In this document: piece by piece, positions 16,841 through 25,819 of the stretch
Layout: each line of letters begins with the position of its first letter
How positions within the stretch are numbered: the first letter of the stretch is position 1
Source of the DNA: Spirosoma lacussanchae
GTDB lineage: Bacteria; Bacteroidota; Bacteroidia; Cytophagales; Spirosomataceae
Length of the DNA: 64,000 nucleotides
Reading direction: 5' to 3'
Assembly: GCF_005870035.1 (NCBI RefSeq)
Contig: NZ_SWJG01000001.1
Span: 186,001-250,000 of the forward strand
Program-made: the position numbers and the translations under genes
Notes under the pieces: model-generated
Told to the model about the DNA's origin: nothing
The model's input: only the letters and a program-made list of their open reading frames with translations
Databases searched by the model: none

Positions 16841-18403
16841 TCAGACAATGCCGCCGAGGTCTATCTCGTCGCCCGATTTGTTGAAGAATTTGAAATTGAC
16901 AATGCCCAGCGAGCTGTCTTTAACCAGTTTGACCCAGGTTTTGTACTTCATATACCATTGCATCTGTTTTGAATAAACACCTTTGGTATAATATGAATAC
17001 AGAAATGGGTGCATCGAGATTGAAATACCACGCTCGTTCTGTTTGGTCAGCACGTAGTCGAGGTTGTTCTCGATCACGTCGGTAACCAGCACACTGGCCT
17101 GGATGGTACCGGTGCCACCGCAGGTTGGGCAAACCTCGCGGGTAACAATATTCATTTCGGGCCGAACGCGCTGTCGGGTAATCTGCATCAGACCAAATTT
17201 GGTCAGGGGCAAAATGGTAAACTTAGAGCGATCGGGCTTCATCTCGTCGCGCATGATATCCTGCAGAAGTTTTTTGTTCTCTGCTTTCTTCATGTCGATA
17301 AAGTCGACAACGATAATCCCGCCCATGTCGCGCAGCCGGAGCTGCCGGGCAATTTCTTTGGCGGCCTCGCGGTTAACGCTGATAGCCGTAGCCTCCTGAT
17401 CTTCTTCTGAGTTTGATTTGTTGCCACTGTTAACGTCGATGACGTGCAGCGCTTCGGTATGCTCGATAATCAGGTAACCGCCACCGGGTAAGCTTACCGA
17501 TCGGCCAAACAGGGACTTGAGTTGTTTTTCTAGCCCCAGCGCTTCAAATACCTTTGTTTTACCGTTGTAGAGCTTAACAATCTTTTCTTTGTCGGGCGCA
17601 ATCGTGTGGATGTAATTCCGGATTTCGTCGTACGATTCACGCGTATCGACGGTAATGCTTTCAAAGGACTCGTTGAGCATGTCGCGCAGAATTGACGACG
17701 CCCGGTTCATTTCGCCCAGTACCCGATCGCGGGGCTTGGCCTCTGACAGGGTTTTGACGGCCTGTTCCCACTTGGCTAGCGAGTTCTGCAGGTCGCGGTC
17801 GAGTTCTTCTACGTCTTTTTCCTGAGCTACCGTACGAACAATAACGCCGAAATTCTGGGGCTTCAGCGATGACATCAGCCGCAGGAGCCTGGACCGTTCG
17901 GCACGGTCGGTAATTTTTTTCGATAGGTTTACGCCGTCTGAAAACGGCACCAGAACCAGATAGCGGCCTGCTATTGAAATGTCGCAGGAAAGGCGTGGGC
18001 CTTTGGTTGAGATGGGTTCTTTAACCACCTGAACCAGGATGGGAGCGTTTTTCGTCAGTACCTTATCGATCTTCCCAATTTTTTCGATAGCCGGCTCCAG
18101 CTTGCTGCCGTTTAGCCGACCGGTGGTGACGCGCTTGGCGATAACATCTTTGACAAACTTGTTGAGCGAATTAATATTCGGCCCCAAGTCCTGATAGTGC
18201 AGGAAACCATCTTTTTCGTGGCCTACATCCACAAAGGCTGCGTTGAGCCCCGACGATAGTTTCTTGACTGTTCCTAAATAAAGATCGCCAACAGTAAAGC
18301 TGCTGTCTAACTCTTCTTCGTGATACTCGAGCAACCTCTTGTTTTGCAAGAGTGCGATCCGATCACCTTTCTGAGTCGAACTGATAACTAATTCATTACT
18401 CAC
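16841..18403 (-). CDS. rng: Ribonuclease E/G family protein
   Basis: Endoribonuclease for rRNA maturation and mRNA decay. 520 residues, the size of RNase G rather than the long RNase E. The S1 domain (about 38-125) shows GDLYLGTVKKLSSGLNAAFVDVG and EKDGFLHYQDLG. The catalytic DNase I-like subdomain has GGYLIIEHTEALHVIDVNSG and GIIVVDFIDMK, with the metal-binding Asp residues present. The zinc-link CPTCGGTG lies near residue 425. It is the last gene of a leftward cluster HU, TPR, bL38-like, rng, common in Bacteroidota. Confidence 0.95.
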   Translation of the reverse strand: MSNELVISSTQKGDRIALLQNKRLLEYHEEELDSSFTVGDLYLGTVKKLSSGLNAAFVDVGHEKDGFLHYQDLGPNINSLNKFVKDVIAKRVTTGRLNGSKLEPAIEKIGKIDKVLTKNAPILVQVVKEPISTKGPRLSCDISIAGRYLVLVPFSDGVNLSKKITDRAERSRLLRLMSSLKPQNFGVIVRTVAQEKDVEELDRDLQNSLAKWEQAVKTLSEAKPRDRVLGEMNRASSILRDMLNESFESITVDTRESYDEIRNYIHTIAPDKEKIVKLYNGKTKVFEALGLEKQLKSLFGRSVSLPGGGYLIIEHTEALHVIDVNSGNKSNSEEDQEATAISVNREAAKEIARQLRLRDMGGIIVVDFIDMKKAENKKLLQDIMRDEMKPDRSKFTILPLTKFGLMQITRQRVRPEMNIVTREVCPTCGGTGTIQASVLVTDVIENNLDYVLTKQNERGISISMHPFLYSYYTKGVYSKQMQWYMKYKTWVKLVKDSSLGIVNFKFFNKSGDEIDLGGIV

Positions 18404-18604
18404 AAGATGAATGTACGGTTAAAATGGCTGTGTAAAAAGAAAGAAGCCACGTTCGGACTTTGCAGGCCGGCCGAGGCTTCTATAAAATGAGTTTCCAGTT
18501 TCCAGATCGTTGGTTTTCACGGGACGTTCCCGCAGACTGGCGGTTTGGTCAGCTACGCGTACGGGGTAGCAGGCTACTGAAAACGGTGAACTGAAAACGG
18601 TAAA

Positions 18605-18694
18605 CTATTTCTTTTTATGCCGATTTTTTCTGAGCCGTTTTTTCCGCTTGTGGGTGGCAATCTTGTGCCGCTTCCGTTTCTTACCGCAAGGCAT
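18605..18694 (-). CDS. 29-residue basic ribosomal protein, COX24/AURKAIP1-like (bL38 type)
   Basis: A 29-codon ORF, too short for routine gene finding, reading MPCGKKRKRHKIATHKRKKR and nine further mostly Lys/Arg residues. More than half of the residues are Lys or Arg. This is the conserved Bacteroidota AURKAIP1/COX24-domain mini-protein, which as I recall was seen as an extra large-subunit protein (bL38) in a Bacteroidota ribosome structure. It lies 201 bp upstream of rng and 102 bp downstream of the TPR gene, as in related genomes. I am confident that it is a real gene because of the exact match to the remembered family pattern; the structural name is from memory. Confidence 0.88.
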   Translation of the reverse strand: MPCGKKRKRHKIATHKRKKRLRKNRHKKK

Positions 18695-18796
18695 TGTATA
18701 CAGTGTTTAATGGTTGAAAATAAATGTCGGTCAGCCAACCGGCAGACCCAACTAGTGATAAACGAGTTCAGACAGGTGGATTACCTGTAGTACCTG

Positions 18797-19681
18797 TTAT
18801 TGTGACAGCCGCTCTTCGTATTCACGAATGGCAGCCAGAATCTGCGGGTCTTTCTCCTGCTGTTTTACCTGCGCCAGTACTTTTCTGGCTTCTTCTTTCT
18901 GACCGGCTTCGGCCAGACTGATGCCCAGATAAAACTGGGCTTTGCGACTCGCAGGGTTCACAATCAGAATCTGTCGGAACCGCTCAATGGCCCGCTCATA
19001 CTGATTCGACCGCATCGACAGCAAACCCAGGTTAAACAAAGCCAGCTCGTTCGTAGGGTCCTGCTGCAACACCTGCCGCAGCAACATGATTCCCTGCATA
19101 GGCGTTTCGGTATTTACATACGTCATCGCCATATTGGCCTTTGCCTCCAGCAGGTTCGGATTTTTGGCCAGTACTTTCTGGTAAAAATCACGGGTTTTCT
19201 GGCCCAGCGCTGCCGTTTTCTGCTGATCAACGGCAAACGTATACGCTTCAAAATACTGATCACCCGCCTGCAGCAGATTCTGTTCGGTAGGCTGTTCAAT
19301 TGCCAGTCGGCCCGCATAGTGGGCGGCACTGTCGAATCGATTGGCCTGTCTGAACACGTCAATCAGCTGCTTGCCAATGGTGAGTCGTTTGGCGGCATCG
19401 GCCGATGCATATTGTTGCTGTAACGCAACCACACGCTGCTGTACCGCTGCCGACAAAGGCTCATTGTGCATAGACGAGCGGTCGGGCTGGCTCGGATCAG
19501 GAGTACCTACCGAAGCCGCCTGGTTGAGCGAGTCAGTAGTAGAGGCCCGGTTGCCAGACGTTTGCGACGCTCGTTCATTTAACTGCTTGTCGGTATTACG
19601 TACAACGACTTTGGGGCGGGTATATAAGCCCGCTGTCAGAGCCGCTGCCAAAACAATAACAAGCAATACGTACTTATTCAT
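18797..19681 (-). CDS. TPR-repeat membrane-anchored protein
   Basis: 294 residues. An N-terminal helix (about 4-19, YVLLVIVLAAALTAGLY) acts as a signal anchor. A low-complexity Ser/Thr/Asn-rich stretch follows. From about residue 100 there are helix pairs of TPR type, the clearest being LLEAKANMAMTYVNTETPMQGI, ELALFNLGLLSMRSNQYERAIERF and RKAQFYLGISLAEAGQKEEARKVL. It is probably a scaffold on the outside of the inner membrane. It lies between the HU gene and the bL38-like gene on the same strand. Partners cannot be deduced. Confidence 0.85.
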   Translation of the reverse strand: MNKYVLLVIVLAAALTAGLYTRPKVVVRNTDKQLNERASQTSGNRASTTDSLNQAASVGTPDPSQPDRSSMHNEPLSAAVQQRVVALQQQYASADAAKRLTIGKQLIDVFRQANRFDSAAHYAGRLAIEQPTEQNLLQAGDQYFEAYTFAVDQQKTAALGQKTRDFYQKVLAKNPNLLEAKANMAMTYVNTETPMQGIMLLRQVLQQDPTNELALFNLGLLSMRSNQYERAIERFRQILIVNPASRKAQFYLGISLAEAGQKEEARKVLAQVKQQEKDPQILAAIREYEERLSQ

Positions 19682-19738
19682 AAGACTACATGATGCGTCG
19701 CAAACGTCAGGCGCCCGGAACTTTCAGGGCGTTTTCAG

Positions 19739-20041
19739 TTACTCAGCCGCAACTTTGGCTTTATCGCTGGTTTTTACCTGCTCAACAAAAATTTTGGCGG
19801 GTTTGAAGCTGGGAATATAGTGCTCGTCGATCACCATAGCGGTATTCTTCGAAATATTCCGCGCTACTTTCTTCGCTCTCTTTTTGTTGATGAAACTGCC
19901 GAACCCTCTCACGTAGATGTTCTCCCCCTCTGCCAATGAGTCTTTAACCACCGAGAAGAAGGTTTCCAGTGTGTTGGTTACCTCGGCTTTGTCAATCCCG
20001 GTCTTATCGGCGATCTCTGCAATTACGTCTGCTTTCGTCAC
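19739..20041 (-). CDS. HU/IHF family DNA-binding protein
   Basis: 100 residues: MTKADVIAEIADKTGIDKAEV, then DSLAEGENIYVRGFGSFINKKRAKKVARNI, which is the HU beta-arm signature (GxF, R-x2-N). The C-terminal ten residues (KTSDKAKVAAE) extend past the usual 90-residue core. A nucleoid protein that bends DNA. It is divergent from mutY across a 140-bp gap. Confidence 0.93.
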   Translation of the reverse strand: MTKADVIAEIADKTGIDKAEVTNTLETFFSVVKDSLAEGENIYVRGFGSFINKKRAKKVARNISKNTAMVIDEHYIPSFKPAKIFVEQVKTSDKAKVAAE

Positions 20042-20101
20042 GACTTTTTAAACTTTAACGTTTACTGTATTGTTGAAAATTCGGGTGTCAAAAATGGGAC
20101 A

Positions 20102-20109
20102 CAAAGGTA
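20102..20109 (-). promoter_or_regulatory. -7 element for the HU gene
   Basis: TACCTTTG on the minus strand, an exact TAnnTTTG match, 60 bp before the HU start codon. No good TTG lies at the right distance upstream. Confidence 0.5.
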
Positions 20110-20181
20110 GGGGTTTCTGGTAAATTATAAAACCCCGGCTTCCCCATTTCTTTACCCAACGTTGTATTTTCTGCTTTTATT

Positions 20182-21270
20182 TTGAATTGGCAATCAGACG
20201 CTAACGTCACCGAAACGATACTTGCGCCCGTTCTGGAGGGGTGGTACGACCACCATAAACGGGACCTGCCCTGGCGCCACACGCGCGACCCGTACCGCAT
20301 CTGGCTGTCGGAGGTAATTCTTCAGCAAACCCGCGTGGCGCAGGGAAAACCCTACTACGAACGCTTCGTTGCTGCCTACCCAACGGTTGCCGATATGGCC
20401 CGTTCCGACGAGCAGAGTTTACTGCGTCTCTGGCAGGGGCTGGGCTATTATTCAAGGGCCCGAAATTTGCACCAGACTGCCCGTTACGTAACCGAACACT
20501 GTGCCGGTAAGTTCCCTGATACCTATCGTGAGTTGCTGAAAATGAAGGGCATAGGTGCCTATACAGCCGCGGCTGTTGCGTCGTTCGCGTTTGGCGAGCG
20601 GGTAGCGGTGGTCGACGGCAACGTATACCGGGTGCTGGCCCGGCTTTTCGGGATCGATCAGGATATCACCACAACGGCAGCTAAGAAGACGTTTGCCGCG
20701 CTGGCCGCCCGCCTGATTGAGCGGGCCAACGATCCGGCCACCTATAATCAGGCCGTTATGGAGTTCGGAGCTATCCAGTGTACTCCCGTCTCGCCCGACT
20801 GTTTGCTGTGTCCATTGCAGCAGCACTGCGTGGCCTACCAGACGGGTCGGCAGAGTCGCCTGCCGGTCAAGGCAAAAAAATCGCCTGTGCGGGATCGATA
20901 TTATTCCTATCTCGTGTTCAGAAACAACGGTCGGCTCGCCCTTCGTGAACGTACGGCCCGCGACATCTGGCAGAATTTATTCGATTTTTACCTCCAGGAA
21001 ACCGACGAGCCTGTTACGACGCTGCGCGATCTGGCGTTGCCTGATCCGGTGAGCGGACTGGTACAGCAGGGAGCATCGGCGGCTTACGTTGTTGAGCTGT
21101 CGCAGCTTTTATCGCACCAGCGAATTCGGGCATTTTTTCATCTGATTGACTTGCCGGACAGGCTGTTAGAGCAGCTGCCGACGGGCCTGAACTGGTACTC
21201 TATGGATCAGGTAAACGAGCTTCCAAAGCCTGTTCTGATCAGCAACTATTTGGCCCGTGAATTTGGATAA
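20182..21270 (+). CDS. mutY: A/G-specific adenine glycosylase
   Basis: Removes adenine mispaired with 8-oxoguanine. 362 residues. The first in-frame start is a TTG at 20182 (MNWQSDANVTETILAPVLEGW); no ATG lies before the conserved PWR motif, so the non-ATG start is likely. The helix-hairpin-helix glycosylase domain has LSEVILQQTRV with the catalytic Glu, KMKGIGAYTAAAVASFAFGE and VAVVDGNVYRVLAR with the catalytic Asp. The 4Fe-4S loop is complete: Cys-x6-Cys-x2-Cys-x5-Cys in CTPVSPDCLLCPLQQHC. A MutT-like C-terminal domain follows. Gene order mutY-ssb-gldE is typical of Bacteroidota. Confidence 0.95.
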   Translation: MNWQSDANVTETILAPVLEGWYDHHKRDLPWRHTRDPYRIWLSEVILQQTRVAQGKPYYERFVAAYPTVADMARSDEQSLLRLWQGLGYYSRARNLHQTARYVTEHCAGKFPDTYRELLKMKGIGAYTAAAVASFAFGERVAVVDGNVYRVLARLFGIDQDITTTAAKKTFAALAARLIERANDPATYNQAVMEFGAIQCTPVSPDCLLCPLQQHCVAYQTGRQSRLPVKAKKSPVRDRYYSYLVFRNNGRLALRERTARDIWQNLFDFYLQETDEPVTTLRDLALPDPVSGLVQQGASAAYVVELSQLLSHQRIRAFFHLIDLPDRLLEQLPTGLNWYSMDQVNELPKPVLISNYLAREFG

Positions 21271-21293
21271 GTACGTTTGTTTCAGTATCTTTA
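21263..21293 (+). promoter_or_regulatory. Candidate ssb promoter
   Basis: TTG at 21263-21265 inside the mutY 3' end, 20-bp spacer, TATCTTTA at 21286-21293 (one mismatch to TAnnTTTG). It lies 48 bp before the ssb ATG. Confidence 0.5.
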
Positions 21294-21340
21294 TCTCTCT
21301 TAAACCCCTGAATTTTTATACGTAACCAACTAGAACAACA

Positions 21341-21889
21341 ATGGCAAGTCTTAACAAAGTGATTATTATCGGCAACGTAGGCAGCGACCCGGACGTGCGC
21401 TATTTGGACGGCGGTTCGGTAGTGGCTAAGTTCAGCGTTGCTACCAATGAACGATATACGACCCGTACCGGAGAGCAGGTTGAATCGACGGAGTGGTTCC
21501 GGGTTGAAGTCTGGAATGATCAGGCAAAAACTATAGAAAAATACGTTCGTAAAGGGCAGCAGATTTACGTTGAAGGTCGTTTGCGCACAGAGACTTATAC
21601 CGATCGGGAAGGAAAAGAACGGTTTGCCCTGAACGTACGGGCTACGACGTTCCAGTTCCTGAGTGGACCGAATGACCGTCAGGAAGGAACGGGTTATGAC
21701 GCTCCGGCTGCCGCTCCGCAGGCGCAACCGGCCCCAGCCCGCCAGCAGGCGGCTCCGGCTCCGCAACCGGCCGCTCCCCGTCAGCAAGCCGCCCCGGCCC
21801 GTCAGCAGGCGGCTGCGCCGGAACGCCGTCGGGAACCCGACCCGATGCCTTTTGAGAGCAACAGTGGTGATGATGATCTTCCCTTCTAG
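21341..21889 (+). CDS. ssb: Single-stranded DNA-binding protein
   Basis: 182 residues. The OB fold (about 1-107) starts MASLNKVIIIGNVGSDPDVRYLDGG and includes STEWFRVEVWNDQAKTIEKYV and GQQIYVEGRLRTETYTD. The middle (about 120-165) is a disordered linker of Pro, Ala and Gln with repeated PAPARQQAA-type units. The acidic tip DDDLPF at the very end is the protein-interaction peptide of SSB. Repetition in the linker gives long shadow ORFs on both strands, which are not genes. Confidence 0.96.
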   Translation: MASLNKVIIIGNVGSDPDVRYLDGGSVVAKFSVATNERYTTRTGEQVESTEWFRVEVWNDQAKTIEKYVRKGQQIYVEGRLRTETYTDREGKERFALNVRATTFQFLSGPNDRQEGTGYDAPAAAPQAQPAPARQQAAPAPQPAAPRQQAAPARQQAAAPERRREPDPMPFESNSGDDDLPF

Positions 21890-21922
21890 CCACGCTCGAT
21901 TGTTGAACGAGATTTGACGTAC

Positions 21923-23266
21923 ATGGACCTTAGCGATCCTCTTCCCCGACAGGTGCTCCCAGCCGCAGAAGGCTGGGGCACCTATTTTGATTTTTACGGC
22001 CCCTACGCGGCCCTGCTGCTACTTTTAGTGACGCTGGCAGGCTTGGTGTCTGCCTCCGAAGCGGCTTTCTTCTCCCTATCGCCCGATGACCGGGCCCGCT
22101 GCCGGGATAGCGTACAGCCCGACGAGAAACGTATAGCGAGCCTGCTCGATAGACCCAAGCGGCTACTGGCTTCGCTCGTTATCTTCAACAACCTGTTGAA
22201 CATAGCCATCGTCGTGATTGTCACATATCTGACCTGGATCTACTCGCAGGCTTCGCACGAATCGGGCCTCGTTTTGTCGGGGGTAACCCTGCTCACAACG
22301 CTGGTCATTGTGCTCTTCGGCGAAATCGTCCCCAAAGTATACGCCAGCCAGAACAACCTGACCGTGGCCCGCCGGACGGCCCCGCTGGCCCAGGTCGGTC
22401 TGGTTTTGTTTCGCCCGCTATCGGCGCTGCTGGTGAGCCTGAGTAACCAGGTCGATAAACGCATTGAGCGCCGGGGCTACAAACTCTCGGTGGAGGAACT
22501 TAGCCAGGCCGTTGAACTGACCGGTACCGATGCCACTACCGAGGAAAAAGAAATTCTGAAAGGGATTGTCAACTTCAGCAACCTGAACGCCCGGCAGGTG
22601 ATGCGGGCCCGACCCGATATCTCGGCCGTTGCCGACGATCTGACATTTGCTGAACTGATGGAACAGATCAATGCATCGGGCTATTCGAGGGTGCCGGTTT
22701 TCAGCGAATCGCTGGATAAGATAGAAGGGGTACTGTACATCAAGGATCTGCTGCCCCATTTGCACCAGGACGATTCGTTCCGCTGGCAGTCGCTGCTCCG
22801 GCCCGCTTTTTTCATTCCTGAGAATAAGAAAGTCGACGACCTGCTGCAGGACTTTCAGAAGCGACGGGTTCACATGGCCATCGTAGTGGATGAATACGGC
22901 GGCACCCGGGGACTCGTAACCCTGGAAGACATTATCGAAGAGATTTTCGGTGATATCAACGACGAGTTTGATGACGATACGCCCACTGGCTATCGGCGCG
23001 AAGATGAACGCACCGTTGTATTTGAAGGAAGAGTGCCCATCACTGACGTATGTCGTGTCCTGAACGTAGACGCCACCACCTTTGAAGCGGTGCAGGGAGA
23101 CAGCGAATCACTGGGTGGTTTGCTGCTCGAATTATTCAGCCGGTTACCGAAAGCGGGCGACGAAACAAGCTATGCCGGGTTCAACTTCCACATAGTATCG
23201 GCCGACGATAAACGGATCAACGAAGTACGGGTTATCCGGAACAGCGTTGCCGTTACCGCTTCCTGA
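21923..23266 (+). CDS. gldE: GldE-like gliding-motility-associated CNNM/CBS protein
   Basis: 447 residues from the ATG at 21923, 33 bp after ssb; a TTG three codons upstream is possible. The N-terminal DUF21/CNNM membrane domain has about four helices (YAALLLLLVTLAGLVSASEAAFFSL, LASLVIFNNLLNIAIVVIVTYL, LLTTLVIVLFGEIVPKVYA). A CBS pair follows (ARPDISAVADDLTFAELMEQINASGYSRVPVF, RRVHMAIVVDEYGGTRGLVTLEDIIEEIFGDI) and then a CorC_HlyC domain. The position after mutY and ssb identifies it as GldE rather than a generic CorC; gldD, often next, is not present downstream. GldE helps assembly of the gliding/type IX secretion machinery in flavobacteria. Confidence 0.88.
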   Translation: MDLSDPLPRQVLPAAEGWGTYFDFYGPYAALLLLLVTLAGLVSASEAAFFSLSPDDRARCRDSVQPDEKRIASLLDRPKRLLASLVIFNNLLNIAIVVIVTYLTWIYSQASHESGLVLSGVTLLTTLVIVLFGEIVPKVYASQNNLTVARRTAPLAQVGLVLFRPLSALLVSLSNQVDKRIERRGYKLSVEELSQAVELTGTDATTEEKEILKGIVNFSNLNARQVMRARPDISAVADDLTFAELMEQINASGYSRVPVFSESLDKIEGVLYIKDLLPHLHQDDSFRWQSLLRPAFFIPENKKVDDLLQDFQKRRVHMAIVVDEYGGTRGLVTLEDIIEEIFGDINDEFDDDTPTGYRREDERTVVFEGRVPITDVCRVLNVDATTFEAVQGDSESLGGLLLELFSRLPKAGDETSYAGFNFHIVSADDKRINEVRVIRNSVAVTAS

Positions 23267-23407
23267 TCTATAGCCAGCCAGCTACTACCGTTGCCAGAAT
23301 CGTGCGTGCTGTAACGGGCACTATGGAAATCATTGGATACGTGATTTTTTAAGTATCAGCACTGATTTTTCTGGTATATTTAGCGCGTACTTATCCAACT
23401 AGTATCA

Positions 23408-24433
23408 ATGAGTCTGATCAGTAAGTTGAAGGCTGTTGTTCGGCAAACAATAAGCCCACCGGTTAAGCCAGTTACCGAATTCGATTACCCAACCCTCCCC
23501 TGGATCGATAAGAAAGACGCCGACATCGATGGTTTTCTGCGGCAACGCGAACCCGATACCGACCTGCCATATGATCTGGCCGAGAAGATGCGATTCTGGA
23601 AAGCCAATGGTTATGTAATCCTGGAGCAGGCTATCCAGACGGCCTGGGTCGACCAGCTCTGGCGCGAAGTAGAGGAGCTGATTGACCAGCACCAGAAATA
23701 CCAGACCCTGGTTCGGGTCGATCTGCCAGCCTATACGCAAAAACCGGTTCAGCCCGTTCGTGACGTGCCCAAAGAGGTGCTGGACGGGCCTTATATCAAG
23801 TTTATGGACTTTCACGATAACTCGGTGATTGGCAAGAAGATCATGCTGCACCGTAACATCGTAACGTTCCTGAACGCGGTATTTAACGATAAGGTGATCG
23901 GTATGCAAAGTCTGCTGTTCAAATACGGAAGCCAGCAGGCAACCCATCAGGATTTTGCGTATGTTGTTTCGGAAATTCCAAGCCATCTGGCCGCTGCCTG
24001 GGTCGCTCTGGAAGATGTTCACATCGACTCAGGGCCGCTTTTCTATTACCCCGGTTCGCACACGCTGGACAAATTCAATTTTGGCAACGGCATTTTCTTC
24101 AACGGGCAGTCGACCCACGACCCCAACGATTTCGCCAACTACCTCGACAAAAGATGTCAGGAGGCTGGTCTGGAGAAGAAAACGCTACTGATTAAAAAGG
24201 GCGATGTGCTGTTGTGGCATGCCGCGCTAGCCCACGGGGGCGATGAAATCAGAAATACAGCCCTGACCCGTAAATCATTCGTTTGCCACTATTCATCGGA
24301 TAAGGCGTACCGGCACCACCGGCAGCTACCGACTGCCGAACCCATCCGCCGTACTATCAATGGGGCCGATGTATTCGTAAATCCCCATATGCCTGACCAG
24401 GAAGACATATTTGATGCGGGCAAGACCCTGTAA
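23408..24433 (+). CDS. Phytanoyl-CoA dioxygenase family (PhyH) oxygenase
   Basis: 341 residues, without a signal peptide. A Fe(II)/2-oxoglutarate oxygenase of the PhyH family: KMRFWKANGYVILEQAI at the start of the fold, the iron ligands in ATHQDFAYVVSEIP (His-x-Asp) and the distal His in LLWHAALAHGGDEI, and a likely 2-oxoglutarate Arg in NTALTRKSFVCHY. GPLFYYPGSHTLDKFNFGNG is also characteristic. The substrate is unknown. Single gene with a strong terminator right after it. Confidence 0.9.
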   Translation: MSLISKLKAVVRQTISPPVKPVTEFDYPTLPWIDKKDADIDGFLRQREPDTDLPYDLAEKMRFWKANGYVILEQAIQTAWVDQLWREVEELIDQHQKYQTLVRVDLPAYTQKPVQPVRDVPKEVLDGPYIKFMDFHDNSVIGKKIMLHRNIVTFLNAVFNDKVIGMQSLLFKYGSQQATHQDFAYVVSEIPSHLAAAWVALEDVHIDSGPLFYYPGSHTLDKFNFGNGIFFNGQSTHDPNDFANYLDKRCQEAGLEKKTLLIKKGDVLLWHAALAHGGDEIRNTALTRKSFVCHYSSDKAYRHHRQLPTAEPIRRTINGADVFVNPHMPDQEDIFDAGKTL

Positions 24434-24449
24434 GTGATTGATATAGGCT

Positions 24450-24491
24450 ACGAAAAAGGGGAAAGACCAACTGGTCTTTCCCCTTTTTCGT
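24450..24491. terminator. Perfect 20-bp stem terminator
   Basis: 20-bp stem (24450-24469 with 24472-24491) with a 2-nt gap as written, so the real loop is formed by opening the top pairs. A-rich on one side and T-rich on the other, suiting both the PhyH gene (+) and the convergent gene at 24509 (-). Confidence 0.85.
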
Positions 24492-24508
24492 GAATACGCT
24501 TTATGGGT

Positions 24509-25621
24509 TTACACCCAAAGTCCCCGGCCGGCATTGTATTCGCTGCCGATCCGCTCGATGTCTGCGGGCTGGTAATTACTGAGGAGTCCTTTCCGGCGGA
24601 GTTGCCGTAACCGACGTTTTTCGAACCACGATAGTTTGCCGTCTACCAGCACGCCGAACACCAGCAGGCGCTCCAGACTCCGGCGTACCTCAACCGGCGC
24701 GTTGGCTACCTGTTCGGCAAAATGGCCCGTTAGCGTAGCACTGGTTTGCAGCTCAAACCGATGCACCAGCGTTTCGGTGAGCAGAAAATGAGCGTAGTTA
24801 TACTGCCGTTTCAAGATAGCCACGTACTGGAGAGCTTCCAGAATGAGCGGTCTGAACTGGGGATTATTGCCCCACTCATCGTAGAGTTCGTTAACAAATT
24901 CACGGATTGTCAGCGGAGCCATAACCCGTACCTGCGCTTCATGTAATACCTGCCACGAAGCCCACGCATTCCAGAACGCGTATACTGGCAGTCCGGCCAG
25001 ATCGGTAACCTGCCGCAGGGCAAACCGCCCCGCTACCCGGCGTAGCAGAAACTTCAGCACGAGACTGCTCAGAGCCCCCCTGATCATATTAACCAGGAAG
25101 AACATAGTCAGGCCCCAGCGGGGCAGGTTCAGGTAAGGGTCTATGCCAAAGCGCAATACGCCCCGATTGGTTTTCTCCAGGGCTGCGTCGGCCAGCGCGC
25201 GCAGGTGCCGTTCGTACTGAGCATCGTGGGCCTTAGGAAACTGACACACCTGCATGATATTTTTTACGCCCCGTAAGTTGATGGCGATCAGTAAGTTAAT
25301 CTCGAGGTAGACCAGCAGCAGGCCGTACAGCATCGTGACCAGCGGTAGGGCATAGGTGGTGCCGAAGAGGGTGATGGGCGTACTGACAAACAGATCGGGC
25401 CAGCTGTACTGGGGCAGGTATAACATCAATACACCCAGTATGCCGAGCAGAGCTGCCATCGTGAGCGTAACAACCTTGGTTCGGCGGATGACGCGGCTCT
25501 CGGTCGGATTCAGTACATACGGCTCATCGGTGGGATGCGCCGTGTCCAATGCCTGACGCAGATAGCGAAGTGCCAGATGATCAAGTGGTCCAGAACTGTT
25601 ATTTGGTGGCCGGGTTGACAT
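24509..25621 (-). CDS. Hypothetical multi-pass membrane protein
   Basis: 370 residues from the ATG at 25621 (MSTRPPNNSSGPLDHLALRY); a frame from 25681 adds 20 residues. After a soluble N-terminus there are about three or four hydrophobic helices (near VVTLTMAALLGILGVLMLYL, LPLVTMLYGLLLVYLEINLL and WGLTMFFLVNMIRGALSSLV). The C-terminal half is soluble and helical and ends with GKLSWFEKRRLRQLRRKGLL. It resembles LBF_2804-type proteins in size and layout, but I hold this assignment only loosely. No function can be given. Confidence 0.75.
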   Translation of the reverse strand: MSTRPPNNSSGPLDHLALRYLRQALDTAHPTDEPYVLNPTESRVIRRTKVVTLTMAALLGILGVLMLYLPQYSWPDLFVSTPITLFGTTYALPLVTMLYGLLLVYLEINLLIAINLRGVKNIMQVCQFPKAHDAQYERHLRALADAALEKTNRGVLRFGIDPYLNLPRWGLTMFFLVNMIRGALSSLVLKFLLRRVAGRFALRQVTDLAGLPVYAFWNAWASWQVLHEAQVRVMAPLTIREFVNELYDEWGNNPQFRPLILEALQYVAILKRQYNYAHFLLTETLVHRFELQTSATLTGHFAEQVANAPVEVRRSLERLLVFGVLVDGKLSWFEKRRLRQLRRKGLLSNYQPADIERIGSEYNAGRGLWV

Positions 25622-25819
25622 ACGTGCAGAGTGACAGTGGAGATATGAATACAACCGGTAAAGGGGATCGGTTGTTAGCAAAAAGGCCAGATTTGATACA
25701 TCTGTATTTAGTGAGCGGCTACGATCGGAAGCCTTCCGACCTGACTATAATTAAGCCATTTGCCGAAAGTAAATCAACGGATGTCAGCACTTTAACCTAA
25801 CATAATAAACTCTATTGGT

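Noticed and set aside
21700-21830. Repetitive stretch that could look like a tandem repeat or short CRISPR
   Set aside because: It encodes the Pro/Ala/Gln linker of SSB; the units are degenerate and in frame.
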